Positions 24,938 to 33,930 of a stretch of 64,000 nt of DNA are shown piece by piece (position 1 is the stretch's first letter; every line of letters begins with the position of its first letter). This stretch comes from DATLGB01 sp964242305. GTDB taxonomy: Bacteria > Actinomycetota > Thermoleophilia > Solirubrobacterales > Solirubrobacteraceae. The stretch lies in contig CAXTBB010000015.1 in assembly GCA_964242305.1 (NCBI GenBank), forward strand, positions 1-64,000, given 5' to 3'. A program made the position numbers and the translations under genes. The notes beneath the pieces are model-generated. The model made no database searches. It was not told where the DNA came from and worked only from the letters and a program-made list of their open reading frames with translations.

Positions 24938-26058
24938 GCGACATTCCGGCAGGCTGGCAGCCCGATCCGCGCGGCCGGCACGAGTACCGCTACTGGGACG
25001 GCTCCCAGTGGACCGATCACGTTTCCGACCAGGGGACGGTCTCCCAGGACCCCGTCGCCGACACGTCCCCCCCGGCGGCTGCCGAGACGCCCGCGACCGA
25101 GGTCCAACCAGCCGCGGTGACGCCGGAGCCCGAGCCCGAGCCGGTCGTGGCGGAGCCCGAGCCCGTCGCCGCCGAGCCGGCGGCCGTCACCCCCACCGAT
25201 CACGACGTCTCCGACCCCGGCATCACGCTGGCCGCGGAGGACCGCGAGCCCGTCGCCGCCTCGACGCCGCCCGCGGGCAGCGCCTCCCCGCCCGGCGGGA
25301 CGACGACGCCGTCCACGCAGGCGACGGAGGCCAAGACCGCCGCCCAGGAGGCCCTGCACTCGAAGAACCCGGACCTGGCCACGATCCTCAGCGTCATCGC
25401 CCCGGGCTCCGGCCACTTCTACCTGGGTGCGGGCAACGCCGTCCCGATCGGCGCCGCGCTGCTGGGCGCGACGCTCGTCGGCGTCATCCTGTCGTACTTC
25501 AGCTTCCTGCTCTTCATCGTCGGCTTCGTGATCATCGTCGCATCGGCGGTCTACGCGCTGATGGACCTGCGCGGCGGGCCCCAGGCGGTGCTGTCGGTGA
25601 ACGTGCCGCCGAACATCGTCGGCATCCTGCTGATCGCCGCCGGCGCCATCATGCTCATCTCGCTCTTCCTGCCGTTCTTCCACGTCAAGATCGACGCCGG
25701 TGCGTTCGGCTCCGCCGGCGGCAACGTCAGCGCCTGGGACGCGTTCGAGATCCTGCGCTTCGTCTGGCTGATCGTCGCGCTGGCGGCGATCGTGGCGGGC
25801 GCCGCGTCGCTGGGCCTCGGACCCGTGACGGCGGCGGAGCTGCCCCCGCAACTGCCGATGGCCGTCGCCATCGGCGGCGCCGTCGCGGCGGTGACGGTGC
25901 TGTTCCGCCTGTTCGTCGACGGCGTGCCGGACGTCGGCGACGTCTCCATCGGGCGAGCGTTCGGCGCTTACCTCCTGCTCGACGCCTCGCTGATCATCGT
26001 CCTCAGCAACCTCGGGCTGCTGCGGTCACTGTCGAACAAGGACCACCAGGCGGTCTGA
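24934..26058 (+). CDS. DUF2510 membrane protein
   Basis: 374 residues. An N-terminal DUF2510 motif (GWQPDPRGRHEYRYWDGSQW) leads into a disordered Pro/Glu/Ala/Thr linker of about 110 residues with PEPEPEP-type repeats. Seven or so hydrophobic segments follow from about residue 145 to the end. The first resembles the TM2/small-Gly pattern (IAPGSGHFYLGAGN) of proteins that sit near the cell envelope. The ATG at 24934 overlaps the GH15 stop, with GGGAGG upstream. The function is unknown; DUF2510 is common in actinobacterial membrane proteins. The 3' end overlaps the convergent glycosyltransferase gene by 33 bases. Confidence 0.8.
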   Translation: MSDIPAGWQPDPRGRHEYRYWDGSQWTDHVSDQGTVSQDPVADTSPPAAAETPATEVQPAAVTPEPEPEPVVAEPEPVAAEPAAVTPTDHDVSDPGITLAAEDREPVAASTPPAGSASPPGGTTTPSTQATEAKTAAQEALHSKNPDLATILSVIAPGSGHFYLGAGNAVPIGAALLGATLVGVILSYFSFLLFIVGFVIIVASAVYALMDLRGGPQAVLSVNVPPNIVGILLIAAGAIMLISLFLPFFHVKIDAGAFGSAGGNVSAWDAFEILRFVWLIVALAAIVAGAASLGLGPVTAAELPPQLPMAVAIGGAVAAVTVLFRLFVDGVPDVGDVSIGRAFGAYLLLDASLIIVLSNLGLLRSLSNKDHQAV

Positions 26059-27876
26059 CGACGCCACCGGCGTGAACCCGGCCGCCCGCGCCCAGGTCTC
26101 CTCGGGCGCGGGCGTGGCAGTCGGGACGAAGCCGCGGCCGACGACGACGATGTCGTCGCCGCGCAGGCGGGCGGCGAAGCGCCGCGGGTCGCGCTCGTGG
26201 CGCAGCATGTGGTGGACGAAGGGGCCGGCGTAGGCGACCCGGTTGCCCAGGTGCGGGCCGAAGGCGGGCAGGGTCGGCGGCAGGCCGGGCACGCTCCAGT
26301 CGCCGGCCAGGGCGATGTGGTGCCCGGACGGGGCGTTGGCCTCCAGCCAGGCGATGGCGGGGTCGCCGGCGCCGTAGCCGCCGGGGGTGCGGATGGCCAG
26401 GGCGCCGAGCACCGCCGCGACCGCCAGCGCCGCCGCCGTGAGTCGGGGCGCTCGGAGCGTGAGCGCGACCGTCGCGGACAGCGCCAGCGCCGCCAGGACG
26501 ACCTCGTCGAGAGGGAGGGCGGGGACGTAGGTGTGGTGGACGCCCTGGACGAGCGCGAGCGCCGCGACGGGCCTGACGACGCGGGGCGCCGTGGCCAGCA
26601 CCATGGCGCCGAGGGCGAGCGCGGGCAGCGCGTAGCGCATGGACGACGCGGCCGCGACGGGGTGGCCGGGCGGGCCGAGCGCGGAGTAGGGCGTGACCGC
26701 GTAGGCGGCCAGGGCGGCCAGGGCGGCCACGGCGATCGCCCGCGGGGCCCCGCGGCGACGCAGTGCCAGCAGCGGCGCGACGGTGAGCAGCAGGCCGGGC
26801 CAGGCGAACAGGTCGCGGAACTGGGGCCACAGGATCGTCTTCCACACCGACCAGTCGGTGGCGTAGTCGGTCAGCGACGAGCCCGCCGTCTCCCGGTAGA
26901 TGTCGCGCGGGGCGTTGAGCCCGAGCAGCGGCTGCGGAAACAGCGGGTTACCGGCCAGGATCCAGTTGCGCAGCATCCAGATCCCGCCGATCCCGGCGGC
27001 GATCGCCGTCATGGAGACGACGGTGCGCACCGGCGGGCGGCTGGCCACGAACCAGATCACCGCCAGCGGAGGCAGGACGGTGAGCGCGTACCACTTCGTC
27101 CCCAGCGCGAGGCCGACCGCGACCGCCGCGATCCAGCGCTCCTCCTCGCGCCCGCGCACCAGGATCAGCACGGCGGCGGAGACGAAGAACAGGAACTCGG
27201 GGTCGGTGTTGGCGCCCACGAGGGAGGTGCGCGCGAACACCGGCGCGGCGGCGAGGACGGCCGCGGCGAGCAGCGCCCAGGTGCGCCCCGCGCCCAGCTC
27301 GCGCGCGCACGCGTAGACCGCCGCACACGTCCCGACCGCGAACGGGACGGCCACCAGGCGGGCCAGGAAGGTGGCGTGGAACGGCAGCGTGACGGCCAGC
27401 AGCAGCACGTTGCCGTGGCTCGGGTAGGTCGCGTTGGAGTAGTCGGGGAAGAACTGGTCGAGCTGCCACAGCGACCCCGTCTGGATCCAGCGCGCGACCT
27501 GCGGCAGCTGGAAGGAGAGCGTGTCGATCGAGAACGACGGCTCGCCGGCGTGATGACCGAGGTACGCGACCGCGCCCGCCGCGGGCACGATCGGGATCAG
27601 CCACGCCCACGAGAACCGGAGGTGGGACTCAGGGGCCAGTCCCCTCGGTCCCACCCTCAAGGCAAGGATGAGGGTCACGGCAGTGGTGGCGAGGACGGTG
27701 CCGCGGCTGAGGATGCCCAGCGTGAGCGGGACCAGGTACTCCGCGATGAGCACGGCGGAGGCGAGCACGCCCCAGGCCACGCCCCGGGCCAGGCGCGACG
27801 CGACGTACCCGGCCGTCCCCAGGGTGCAGACGAGCATCAGCAACCCCAGCGCCACGATGCGCCACACTAATCGCAT
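26026..27876 (-). CDS. GT-C type membrane glycosyltransferase
   Basis: 616 residues with about 11-12 membrane segments and a soluble C-terminal domain of about 100 residues. The first large outside loop has FSIDTLSFQLPQVARWIQTG, with the Asp placed as in dolichol-phosphate-sugar-dependent GT-C enzymes (PMT/ArnT family). ANTDPEFLFF and GTKWYAL follow. It probably uses a polyprenyl-phosphate sugar to decorate a surface lipid or protein. A palindromic element (27621-27655) is read in frame between the second and third spans as LRVGPRGLAPESHLRFSW. The ATG at 27876 interlocks with that of the divergent small secreted gene; a GTG at 27867 is an alternative. Confidence 0.8.
   Translation of the reverse strand: MRLVWRIVALGLLMLVCTLGTAGYVASRLARGVAWGVLASAVLIAEYLVPLTLGILSRGTVLATTAVTLILALRVGPRGLAPESHLRFSWAWLIPIVPAAGAVAYLGHHAGEPSFSIDTLSFQLPQVARWIQTGSLWQLDQFFPDYSNATYPSHGNVLLLAVTLPFHATFLARLVAVPFAVGTCAAVYACARELGAGRTWALLAAAVLAAAPVFARTSLVGANTDPEFLFFVSAAVLILVRGREEERWIAAVAVGLALGTKWYALTVLPPLAVIWFVASRPPVRTVVSMTAIAAGIGGIWMLRNWILAGNPLFPQPLLGLNAPRDIYRETAGSSLTDYATDWSVWKTILWPQFRDLFAWPGLLLTVAPLLALRRRGAPRAIAVAALAALAAYAVTPYSALGPPGHPVAAASSMRYALPALALGAMVLATAPRVVRPVAALALVQGVHHTYVPALPLDEVVLAALALSATVALTLRAPRLTAAALAVAAVLGALAIRTPGGYGAGDPAIAWLEANAPSGHHIALAGDWSVPGLPPTLPAFGPHLGNRVAYAGPFVHHMLRHERDPRRFAARLRGDDIVVVGRGFVPTATPAPEETWARAAGFTPVASSDRLVVLVRQ
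27621..27655. repeat. palindromic element inside glycosyltransferase gene
   Basis: GGTGGGACTCAGGGG (27621-27635) and CCCCTCGGTCCCACC (27641-27655) form a 15-bp inverted repeat with two mismatches and a five-base loop. Its core GGGACT.AGGGG..-GTCCCCTC.GTC is the same as that of the element in bioD (12592-12618), showing a dispersed family. It is in frame within the coding sequence. Confidence 0.8.
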
Positions 27877-28330
27877 GAGGCGCCTGATCCCGCTCCTGCT
27901 GCTCGTCTTCCCGGCCAGCGCCGGCGCCAAGCCCCCGTATTGCACGAAGACGGCCGTGCAGGAGATCCGGGTCGCCTCCGGCAAGCCCAAGCTGGCCGGC
28001 GTCAACACCGTGCTGTGCGGCGACGTCACCAACGACGGTGTCAAGGACGCGATCTACACGGTGCTGTCCGGCGGGACGGCGGGGCCGGTGCGCTTCGGCG
28101 TCATCCGCGGCGGCAGCAAAGTGGCCATCACCTTCGAGCGCAGCGGCTACAAGGTGACCATCGATCGCGTCAACGACCACCGCTTCGACGTCCAGCAGCC
28201 CTACTACGCCAGCGACGACCCGAACTGCTGCCCGTCGGCCTTCGACGTCTTCCCCTACCGCTGGAACGGCGCGACGTTCACTCGCGGCCGGCCCACCCGC
28301 TTCAAGCACTTCCAGAAGCGCTTCCGCTAG
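27875..28330 (+). CDS. small secreted protein
   Basis: 151 residues: a short signal peptide (MRRLIPLLLLVFPASAGA) and a compact domain with four Cys (YCTKT, VLCGDV, and the pair in DPNCCPS). The phrase CGDVTNDGVKDAIYTVL resembles one FG-GAP/dockerin-like calcium loop (D-x-N-x-D). FDVFPYRWNGATF is typical of actinobacterial secreted proteins of unknown function. The start ATG shares CATG with the divergent glycosyltransferase gene; no Shine-Dalgarno is seen. The 3' end overlaps the acyltransferase gene by 29 bases. Confidence 0.72.
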   Translation: MRRLIPLLLLVFPASAGAKPPYCTKTAVQEIRVASGKPKLAGVNTVLCGDVTNDGVKDAIYTVLSGGTAGPVRFGVIRGGSKVAITFERSGYKVTIDRVNDHRFDVQQPYYASDDPNCCPSAFDVFPYRWNGATFTRGRPTRFKHFQKRFR

Positions 28331-29516
28331 CCCGCGCCCGGTCCTTGCGGCGCAGGAACGGCAGCTCCACGACGTAATGGCTGACCGTCGCGAGAAAGAG
28401 CGACGGGGCCCCGACGACGAGGAAGGTGACGAGCACGCGCGGGACGTAGCTCCACGCCTGGACGGGTCCGAGCCCGTGGTCCAGCAGCCACGTCTCCGCG
28501 GGGACGTGCCAGAGGTACAGCCCGTAGGAGACGACCCCCACGAAGACCATCGGTGGCCAGGCCAGCACCGCCCGCGGCAGACCCGGCCGCAGGTCGAACG
28601 CAGCCGGAAGGAGCACCAGGGCGGTGAACGCGGTGGCGAGCAGGTCGTAGCCCACGAAGCGCGTCCGGAAGTCCAGGCCGCCGTACGGGTGCGTGAAGCA
28701 GAAGGCGAGGGCGATCAGGGCGAACACCAGCCCCGCCAGGCTCCAGGTCAGCGTCGGTCGGCGCGCCAGCGGCGGCGTCCGCTCGCGAACCGACAGCACC
28801 GCCAGGGCCATGCCGACCGCGAAGAAGTTCGTCTCGCCCGGCAGCGCGTAGGTGATCTTCTGGATGAACAACACCAGGCCGCGCGAGTCGAACTCGAAGG
28901 TGTTGAGGAAGTGGATCACCGGGCCGAGCAGGAACAGCGGCACGATCAGCCCCCAGGCCGCCCGCTCCCAGCCCACGCGCCGGGCGGCCACCGCCACCAG
29001 CGCGACGAGTGCGGGCAGCACGAGGTAGAAGCAGACCTCGACCGACAGCGTCCAGGCCACCGCCAGGCCGTGGAAGTTGTCCGTGAGCGAGAAGGACTGG
29101 CCGAACAGGTAGAACACCCACCAGCGGTCGGAGAACGCGCCCCGGGCCGCGTCCGGCACGAGCAGAGCGGTCAGGGTCAGCGCCACCCAGTAGGCCGGCA
29201 GGATGCGCAGCGCCCGCCGCCGCCAGAACGTCAGCGCACCCGGCGGGCGCGCGCCGCGTGCCAGCGCGGCGAGCGCGGGCCGGAACAGCAGGAACCCCGA
29301 CAGCGCGAAGAAGACGGGAACGCCGATCGCGAGCCCCTCTGCGAGGTTGTCGAGGTACCCGTGTCCGGGAAACGCCCGGGTGTGGATCGCGTTGTAGGCG
29401 TGGACGCCCACGATGCCCAGCGCGGCGAGGCCGCGCAGCGCGTCCATGAGCGGGAAGCGCGGGTTCCCCGGGGGCGGTTGGAGCGCGGGCGACGCCGCGC
29501 GATCCGGCTCGGTCAG
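28302..29516 (-). CDS. acyltransferase 3 family membrane protein (OafA-like)
   Basis: About 404 residues with 10 predicted membrane segments. The family signature at the start is RFPLMDALRGLAALGIVGVH, with the catalytic His of the R-x10-H pattern, followed by FFALSGFLLFRP, RRALRILPAYW and WTLSVEVCFYL. It O-acetylates or succinylates surface sugars using acyl-CoA from the cytoplasm. The only ATG nearby (29447) is inside the signature. Upstream in frame there is no ATG, GTG or TTG, but a CTG at 29516 overlaps the preceding stop as CTGA, with AAGG 7 bases before it. CTG initiation is therefore proposed. Confidence 0.85.
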   Translation of the reverse strand: MTEPDRAASPALQPPPGNPRFPLMDALRGLAALGIVGVHAYNAIHTRAFPGHGYLDNLAEGLAIGVPVFFALSGFLLFRPALAALARGARPPGALTFWRRRALRILPAYWVALTLTALLVPDAARGAFSDRWWVFYLFGQSFSLTDNFHGLAVAWTLSVEVCFYLVLPALVALVAVAARRVGWERAAWGLIVPLFLLGPVIHFLNTFEFDSRGLVLFIQKITYALPGETNFFAVGMALAVLSVRERTPPLARRPTLTWSLAGLVFALIALAFCFTHPYGGLDFRTRFVGYDLLATAFTALVLLPAAFDLRPGLPRAVLAWPPMVFVGVVSYGLYLWHVPAETWLLDHGLGPVQAWSYVPRVLVTFLVVGAPSLFLATVSHYVVELPFLRRKDRARASGSASGSA

Positions 29517-30145
29517 GAGCGGGCCTTGATGACGACCGCCTTGTGGCGTGTCGTCAGGCCCGTGCCGGAGAGAACGGCGCGGGCGGGGAGCTTCGGGTGC
29601 TTGGCCAGCTGAGCACGACCGACCTTGTTGAGCCGGATGTGCACGTGGCGGGTGCCGCCGCCCTTCGGGGTGTGGAAGTGCGCGACGCCGATCGAGACCC
29701 GCCGGCCGCGGCGCATCGCTTCGAGCTTGACCTTGCCCTTCACGGCCTTGGAGCCGGTGACGGCGACCGTGACCGAGACGATGTGATGCTTGCGCTCGTG
29801 CAGGACGCGGCTGCTGCCGAAGCGCGCCTTGCTCTTCTTGGTGGTCCCGCTCCCGCCGGTGGCACCCGTGCCCGCGGTGGCCCCGGTGCCGGCGGTGGCC
29901 CCTGTGTGCCCCGTCGCGCCGGTGCCGGCCGTCGCACCGGTCGTCCCCGTGCCGGCGGTGCCGCCGGTGGTGCCGCCAGTACCGCCGGTGGTGCCGGACG
30001 GACCTGCCGCATAGGCCGTCGTCTGGCCGATGTCGGAGTCGGCGAAGGGGAAGGCGGAGCTCCACACCACGGCGGCGCCGGCGGCGCTCCCGGTGACGAT
30101 GAAGGCTCGCCGTGAATAGCGCTTTTCGGGGTCCTCCGCGGCCAT
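29513..30145 (-). CDS. Tat-exported protein with Gly-Thr-rich repeats
   Basis: 210 residues. A twin-arginine-like signal (YSRRAFIVTGSAAGAAVVW) is followed by a Gly/Thr/Ala collagen-like stretch (GATAGTGATGHTGATAGTG and similar, encoded about 29855-30000). A basic beta-rich C-terminal domain (VSVTVAVTGSKAVKGKVKLE...) follows. The repeat triplets G-x-T are those often used as actinobacterial collagen-like linkers. The C-terminal domain has no recognised family. It is 15 bases downstream of the GT2-TPR gene and overlaps the acyltransferase start, so it belongs to the surface-glycan run. Confidence 0.72.
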   Translation of the reverse strand: MAAEDPEKRYSRRAFIVTGSAAGAAVVWSSAFPFADSDIGQTTAYAAGPSGTTGGTGGTTGGTAGTGTTGATAGTGATGHTGATAGTGATAGTGATGGSGTTKKSKARFGSSRVLHERKHHIVSVTVAVTGSKAVKGKVKLEAMRRGRRVSIGVAHFHTPKGGGTRHVHIRLNKVGRAQLAKHPKLPARAVLSGTGLTTRHKAVVIKARS

Positions 30146-30160
30146 CGCCGGAAGAATAGA

Positions 30161-32152
30161 TCACCGGCGGCGTTGACGCACCGGTTCCAGGGTGTCGAGC
30201 ACGTCGGCGGTGTCGACGAGGGCCAGCCCGGCCGCCGCGTCGCTGACGCCGAAGGACAGCACGAGCTCGTCCCCGCGGCGCGCCAGGCCCGCGCAGAACT
30301 CCACCGGATCGGTCGTGAAGGTGAAGGGCGCCGAGAGCGCGGCCAGCCGCAGGCGCTCGTCGAGACGGACGAACCGGTGCACGTAGCGAAGCACGCCGCG
30401 CCGGACCTCGGTCTCGTGCACCACGAGCAGGTGCGACCCGTCGTCGAGCGCGACGGCCTGCGACCCACCGCGGAAGTCCTCGGCCACGGCCGGGCCCGGC
30501 GACGAGGCGGCGGGCGCCAGCGCGCCGGTGGCCGGGTCGCAGCCCAGGACCAGCGTCGGCCGGCAGCTGTACACGAAGCTCAGCGCTCCGTCACGCACGA
30601 GCGGCATCCAGTTCTTCTCGTGACGGCGGCGGTCCGGACCGCGCAACGGGAAGGCCCGGACGATGTCGGCGCCGTCGAACTCGAGCAGGGCGATCTCGCG
30701 CCGCTCGCGCGCGTTGAACTCGCACGCCGTGGCGCTGCCGTACCAGCGGCCGCCGAGCGCGAAGAGGCGGATGTCCTCGTATCCGCGCACGCTGGACCGG
30801 TACCGGCGGGGCCCGCCCGCGGCGGCGTCCACGACCGGTTCGATGGCCTGCACCGCCAGCCCCGCGTCCAGCCGCACCAGGTAGTTGATGTTGTGCAGCA
30901 CCCCCTCCTCGTGCGCCACGCCGCTGCGCAGGAAGTAGTTCGCGGTGCGCACGATCATCCGGAACCCGTCGCCGTCGGCGGCGATGGACGGGTTGAACGC
31001 GGGCCAGTCGGGGGTCACGTCGACCTTGATCTCGCCGATGCGCGTGCTGGCGACCACGGAGTCGAGGCGGGCGGCGCCGGCACCCCGGCGGCGCGGGCCG
31101 CCGGGCAGCGCCTTCAGGGCCTGCGTCACCTCCGCCGCCACGGCCCGCGGCGGATGGCTGTCGCGCAGGACGGAGCGCAGCTCGTCGCGGGCCTCGTCGT
31201 AACGCCCCAGCCCGGCGAGCGCGAGCCCGCGCTCGAGGCGCAGACCCCACTCGTACACGTCGCGGTGGATGAACAGGACGTCGGTCGGATACGGCACCGC
31301 CAGCCCCCGGGCCGCGTAGAGCTCGGCGAGGTCGTACTGCCCGTGCAGCCGGTGCGCCCGTGCGACCTCGTAGAGCGGCTCGGCGCGCGACGGACGCCGC
31401 TGCCACGCGCTCAGCAGCTGGGCGGCGGCCGCCTCGAGCCCGTCCTCGAGCATCAGCGCTCCCGCCTGCAACTGCGCGTAGAACGCCTCCTCGTCCCACC
31501 CCCCCATGCCCGCGCGGCGGCGGTAGTTGCGGATCGCCAGCTCGCGGCGGCCCATGTCGCGGTAGGTCTGGGCGAGGTAGAAGACGGCGCGGCTGTTGGC
31601 CGGGTCGTCGGCGATCTCTCGCTTCAGCAGCCCGACGTCGCGCAGGAGCTTCTCCGGCCGGTTGCCGCCGTCGGCGTGATGCTCCAGGATGAGCGCGTCC
31701 AGCTCGCCCTGCGTGAACTCGCCGTCGGTGGCGATGTACTCGTGCGTCGAGCCCTCGTACCACCATTCGCGGTCGGCGCGCACGAGGCGGACCACCGCGT
31801 AGTCGAGGCTGCCGAGCTCCCGCAGCGAGTACGCGTCCAGCTCGAGCGCCGGCAGCTCGGCGCGCTGGTGGATGACGTGGTCGGCGTCCAGCAGGAGCAG
31901 GTAGTCCGCGGTCCCCTGAGCGCGCCGGAGGAGCTCGCTGCGGTTGGCGCCGAAGTCGACCCAGGGCGTGTCGTGCAGCTCGCCCGGGATGCCGTCGAGA
32001 GCGGTGCGGATGAGGTCGGGCGTGCCGTCGTCGGAGCCCGTGTCGCAGATGACCCAGTGGTCGACGAGCCCGCGCGCCGACGCCAGGCAGCGCTCGATGA
32101 CCTCCGCCTCGTTGCGCACGATCATGCAGAGGGCGATCGACACCGTGCTCAC
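30161..32152 (-). CDS. GT2 glycosyltransferase with TPR region and five-bladed-propeller-like C-terminus
   Basis: 663 residues. The GT2/GT-A domain (1 to about 180) has MIVRNEAEVIERCLAS, VICDTGSDDGT and the metal-binding LLLDADH. A TPR-like helical stretch runs from about 190 to 340 (FYLAQTYRDMGRRELAIRNY). The C-terminal 280 residues form a beta-rich region with repeated F...PS/YE.IRLF.L blades (FNPSIAADGDGFRM, GYEDIRLFALGGRWYG, EKNWMPLV) resembling GH43/GH130-type propellers. Such a three-part protein might add a sugar and recognise a glycan (inference). The start overlaps the FkbM-fusion stop as ATGA; third gene of a tight operon. Confidence 0.8.
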   Translation of the reverse strand: MSTVSIALCMIVRNEAEVIERCLASARGLVDHWVICDTGSDDGTPDLIRTALDGIPGELHDTPWVDFGANRSELLRRAQGTADYLLLLDADHVIHQRAELPALELDAYSLRELGSLDYAVVRLVRADREWWYEGSTHEYIATDGEFTQGELDALILEHHADGGNRPEKLLRDVGLLKREIADDPANSRAVFYLAQTYRDMGRRELAIRNYRRRAGMGGWDEEAFYAQLQAGALMLEDGLEAAAAQLLSAWQRRPSRAEPLYEVARAHRLHGQYDLAELYAARGLAVPYPTDVLFIHRDVYEWGLRLERGLALAGLGRYDEARDELRSVLRDSHPPRAVAAEVTQALKALPGGPRRRGAGAARLDSVVASTRIGEIKVDVTPDWPAFNPSIAADGDGFRMIVRTANYFLRSGVAHEEGVLHNINYLVRLDAGLAVQAIEPVVDAAAGGPRRYRSSVRGYEDIRLFALGGRWYGSATACEFNARERREIALLEFDGADIVRAFPLRGPDRRRHEKNWMPLVRDGALSFVYSCRPTLVLGCDPATGALAPAASSPGPAVAEDFRGGSQAVALDDGSHLLVVHETEVRRGVLRYVHRFVRLDERLRLAALSAPFTFTTDPVEFCAGLARRGDELVLSFGVSDAAAGLALVDTADVLDTLEPVRQRRR

Positions 32153-33930
32153 CGTACCCCGCGATCCTCGAGGCCCAGCGTGTGGCGGCGGAAGAGATCG
32201 TCGACCGAGCCGGGGTGCCCAGCCGCGAGCACGGTACGCCCCGTCAGGTACAGCAGACGGTCGGGCGGACCCAGCAGCGCGGACCCGTCGGGGACGGCCT
32301 GCAGGAACGCCACGCCGGCCCGCCGCAACACCAGCGTCCGCTCCCAGGCCCAGTCGGCGAAGCCGTCGTCCTGGGTGCGGGGCAGGCCGTCGAGCAGCAC
32401 GAGATCGTGGCGCGGCTCTTCGAGCACGAGCGTCAGCGCCAGGCGCAGGATGGAGTCGGCGGCCTGGTCGCCGAGCGGATCGTCGAGGTGCGCCTCGAGG
32501 CCGGCCAGGCGGACGGTGTCGGGTGCGTGCAGCGTGGCCGCGCGCGCGTCGCGGCCGAGGAACGCCGCGAAGACCGCGATGTTCTCGCGCACGCTCAGCT
32601 CAGGCTCGAGGCCGGCGGCGAGCCGGCTCAGCGTCAACACCCGCCCGCGCACCGACAGGCTCCCGCCGGCGAGCGGGACACGGCCCGCGAGCGCGTTCAG
32701 CAGCACGGAGCGCTCGTGCGGGTGAACACCGAGGAGGCCGACGAACGTCCCCCGGCGGACGTGGAACGACAGCCGCTCGAGCACCAGGGGCGGCGCGACG
32801 CGGCGGCGCTGGCCCTGCGCACGGGCCAGCACCTCCGGCCGTTGCGCGATCGCCACGTCGCGGGCGATCGCGACGAGTCCCGGGTCGGTCGGCGGATCCC
32901 CGGAGGGCGGCGAGCTGGGCGAGCCGAGGGGAGTGCGCAGGCGGACGGTCGCATCGACGTCCTCAGCCAGCGCGATCCGGGCGGGCTCGATCAGCGGATC
33001 CCGGCGCAGCCACGCCGGCGCGCTGCGCAGGACGTCCGAAACGTAGGCCCGGAACCCCCAGGCGGGGATGGCGGCCTGATCGAGGAGGCGGGTGACGACC
33101 TCGTCGCGCGACAGCGGCGCCTCGAGGCGCCAGCGCGCAGGCGGGGTGCGCTCGTCCGGCAGCGCGAGGTAGTCGACGACGCATTCCGGTTGCACCGAGT
33201 GCGCGTCGGCCGGCACCAACACCCCCGGACGCAGGTGATCCACCATCCACAGCCGGTAGCCGCGGCGGGTGAACCATCCGCGCAGCCGGCGGGTGGTGGC
33301 TCCGTAGATCGACAGCATCGTGCCGTTGCACTCGAAGACGAAGACCGGGCGCGAGCGCGCCAGCGCCGTCATGCCGGCGAGGGCGCCGAGCTCCGTCCCC
33401 TCGATGTCCATCTTGACGACGTCGACGCCGTCCCAGCCGGCGGCGGCGACCGCCGCGTCGACCACCAGCGCCGGCACCTCCACGATGCGGTCGCGCTGGT
33501 CGGGGGTCTCGAACTTCGCGCTCTCGGGCGTGTGGACGTGGCTGTGGATGCTCGACTCGACGAACTGGGCCACGCCAGGCCGCGCCGCCGCCACGCCCTG
33601 CAGGGCGGTGACCGGCAGCGCGCTGCGCTCGGCGGCCAGGCGCAGTTGGCGCACGTGCAGGGCGACGGCGTCGACGGCGACGACGGACGCGCCCAGTGAC
33701 GCCGCCGCCAGCGAGAACAGACCGATGTGGGAGCCGAGGTCGAGCACGCGCATGCCGGGCTCGACGTGATCGAGGAACGCGCGCTGGACCGGCTCGTCGA
33801 TCCAGTCGTGCTCGAGCAGCCACGGCGTGACCTCGTCGCCGGCTTCGGGAAAGAGGCACACGTCGACGGGCGGGCGACCGCCGACGGAGATGGGCTTGAA
33901 GAGGGCCTTCGGCCGACCCGGTTCTCTCAC
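32149..33930 (-). CDS. FkbM-type methyltransferase fused to a degenerate ABC-ATPase-like domain
   Basis: 593 residues. Residues about 60-255 are an FkbM-family SAM methyltransferase (VLDLGSHIGLFSLAAASLG motif I; VDVVKMDIEGTELGAL, the FkbM 'DIEG.E' block). Residues about 380-580 look like an ABC-transporter ATPase of the polysaccharide-export (Wzt/TagH) type, but the Walker A is GVHPHERSVLLNAL instead of GxxGxGKS/T. The LSGGQ signature is absent, and only a Walker-B-like HDLVLLDGLP remains. It is therefore probably a non-hydrolysing, regulatory or carbohydrate-linked module. The start GTG overlaps the SDR stop (GTGA) and the end overlaps the GT2 gene (ATGA). Confidence 0.78.
   Translation of the reverse strand: MREPGRPKALFKPISVGGRPPVDVCLFPEAGDEVTPWLLEHDWIDEPVQRAFLDHVEPGMRVLDLGSHIGLFSLAAASLGASVVAVDAVALHVRQLRLAAERSALPVTALQGVAAARPGVAQFVESSIHSHVHTPESAKFETPDQRDRIVEVPALVVDAAVAAAGWDGVDVVKMDIEGTELGALAGMTALARSRPVFVFECNGTMLSIYGATTRRLRGWFTRRGYRLWMVDHLRPGVLVPADAHSVQPECVVDYLALPDERTPPARWRLEAPLSRDEVVTRLLDQAAIPAWGFRAYVSDVLRSAPAWLRRDPLIEPARIALAEDVDATVRLRTPLGSPSSPPSGDPPTDPGLVAIARDVAIAQRPEVLARAQGQRRRVAPPLVLERLSFHVRRGTFVGLLGVHPHERSVLLNALAGRVPLAGGSLSVRGRVLTLSRLAAGLEPELSVRENIAVFAAFLGRDARAATLHAPDTVRLAGLEAHLDDPLGDQAADSILRLALTLVLEEPRHDLVLLDGLPRTQDDGFADWAWERTLVLRRAGVAFLQAVPDGSALLGPPDRLLYLTGRTVLAAGHPGSVDDLFRRHTLGLEDRGVR

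Noticed and set aside
25120..25190. Tandem DNA repeat in the DUF2510 gene
   Set aside because: It is a low-complexity Pro-Glu-Ala linker with changing codons, not a DNA-level repeat.
29855..30000. Repeated short units that could look like a CRISPR or satellite array
   Set aside because: They are codons of a Gly-Thr-Ala collagen-like stretch in a Tat-exported protein; there are no spacers and no cas genes.
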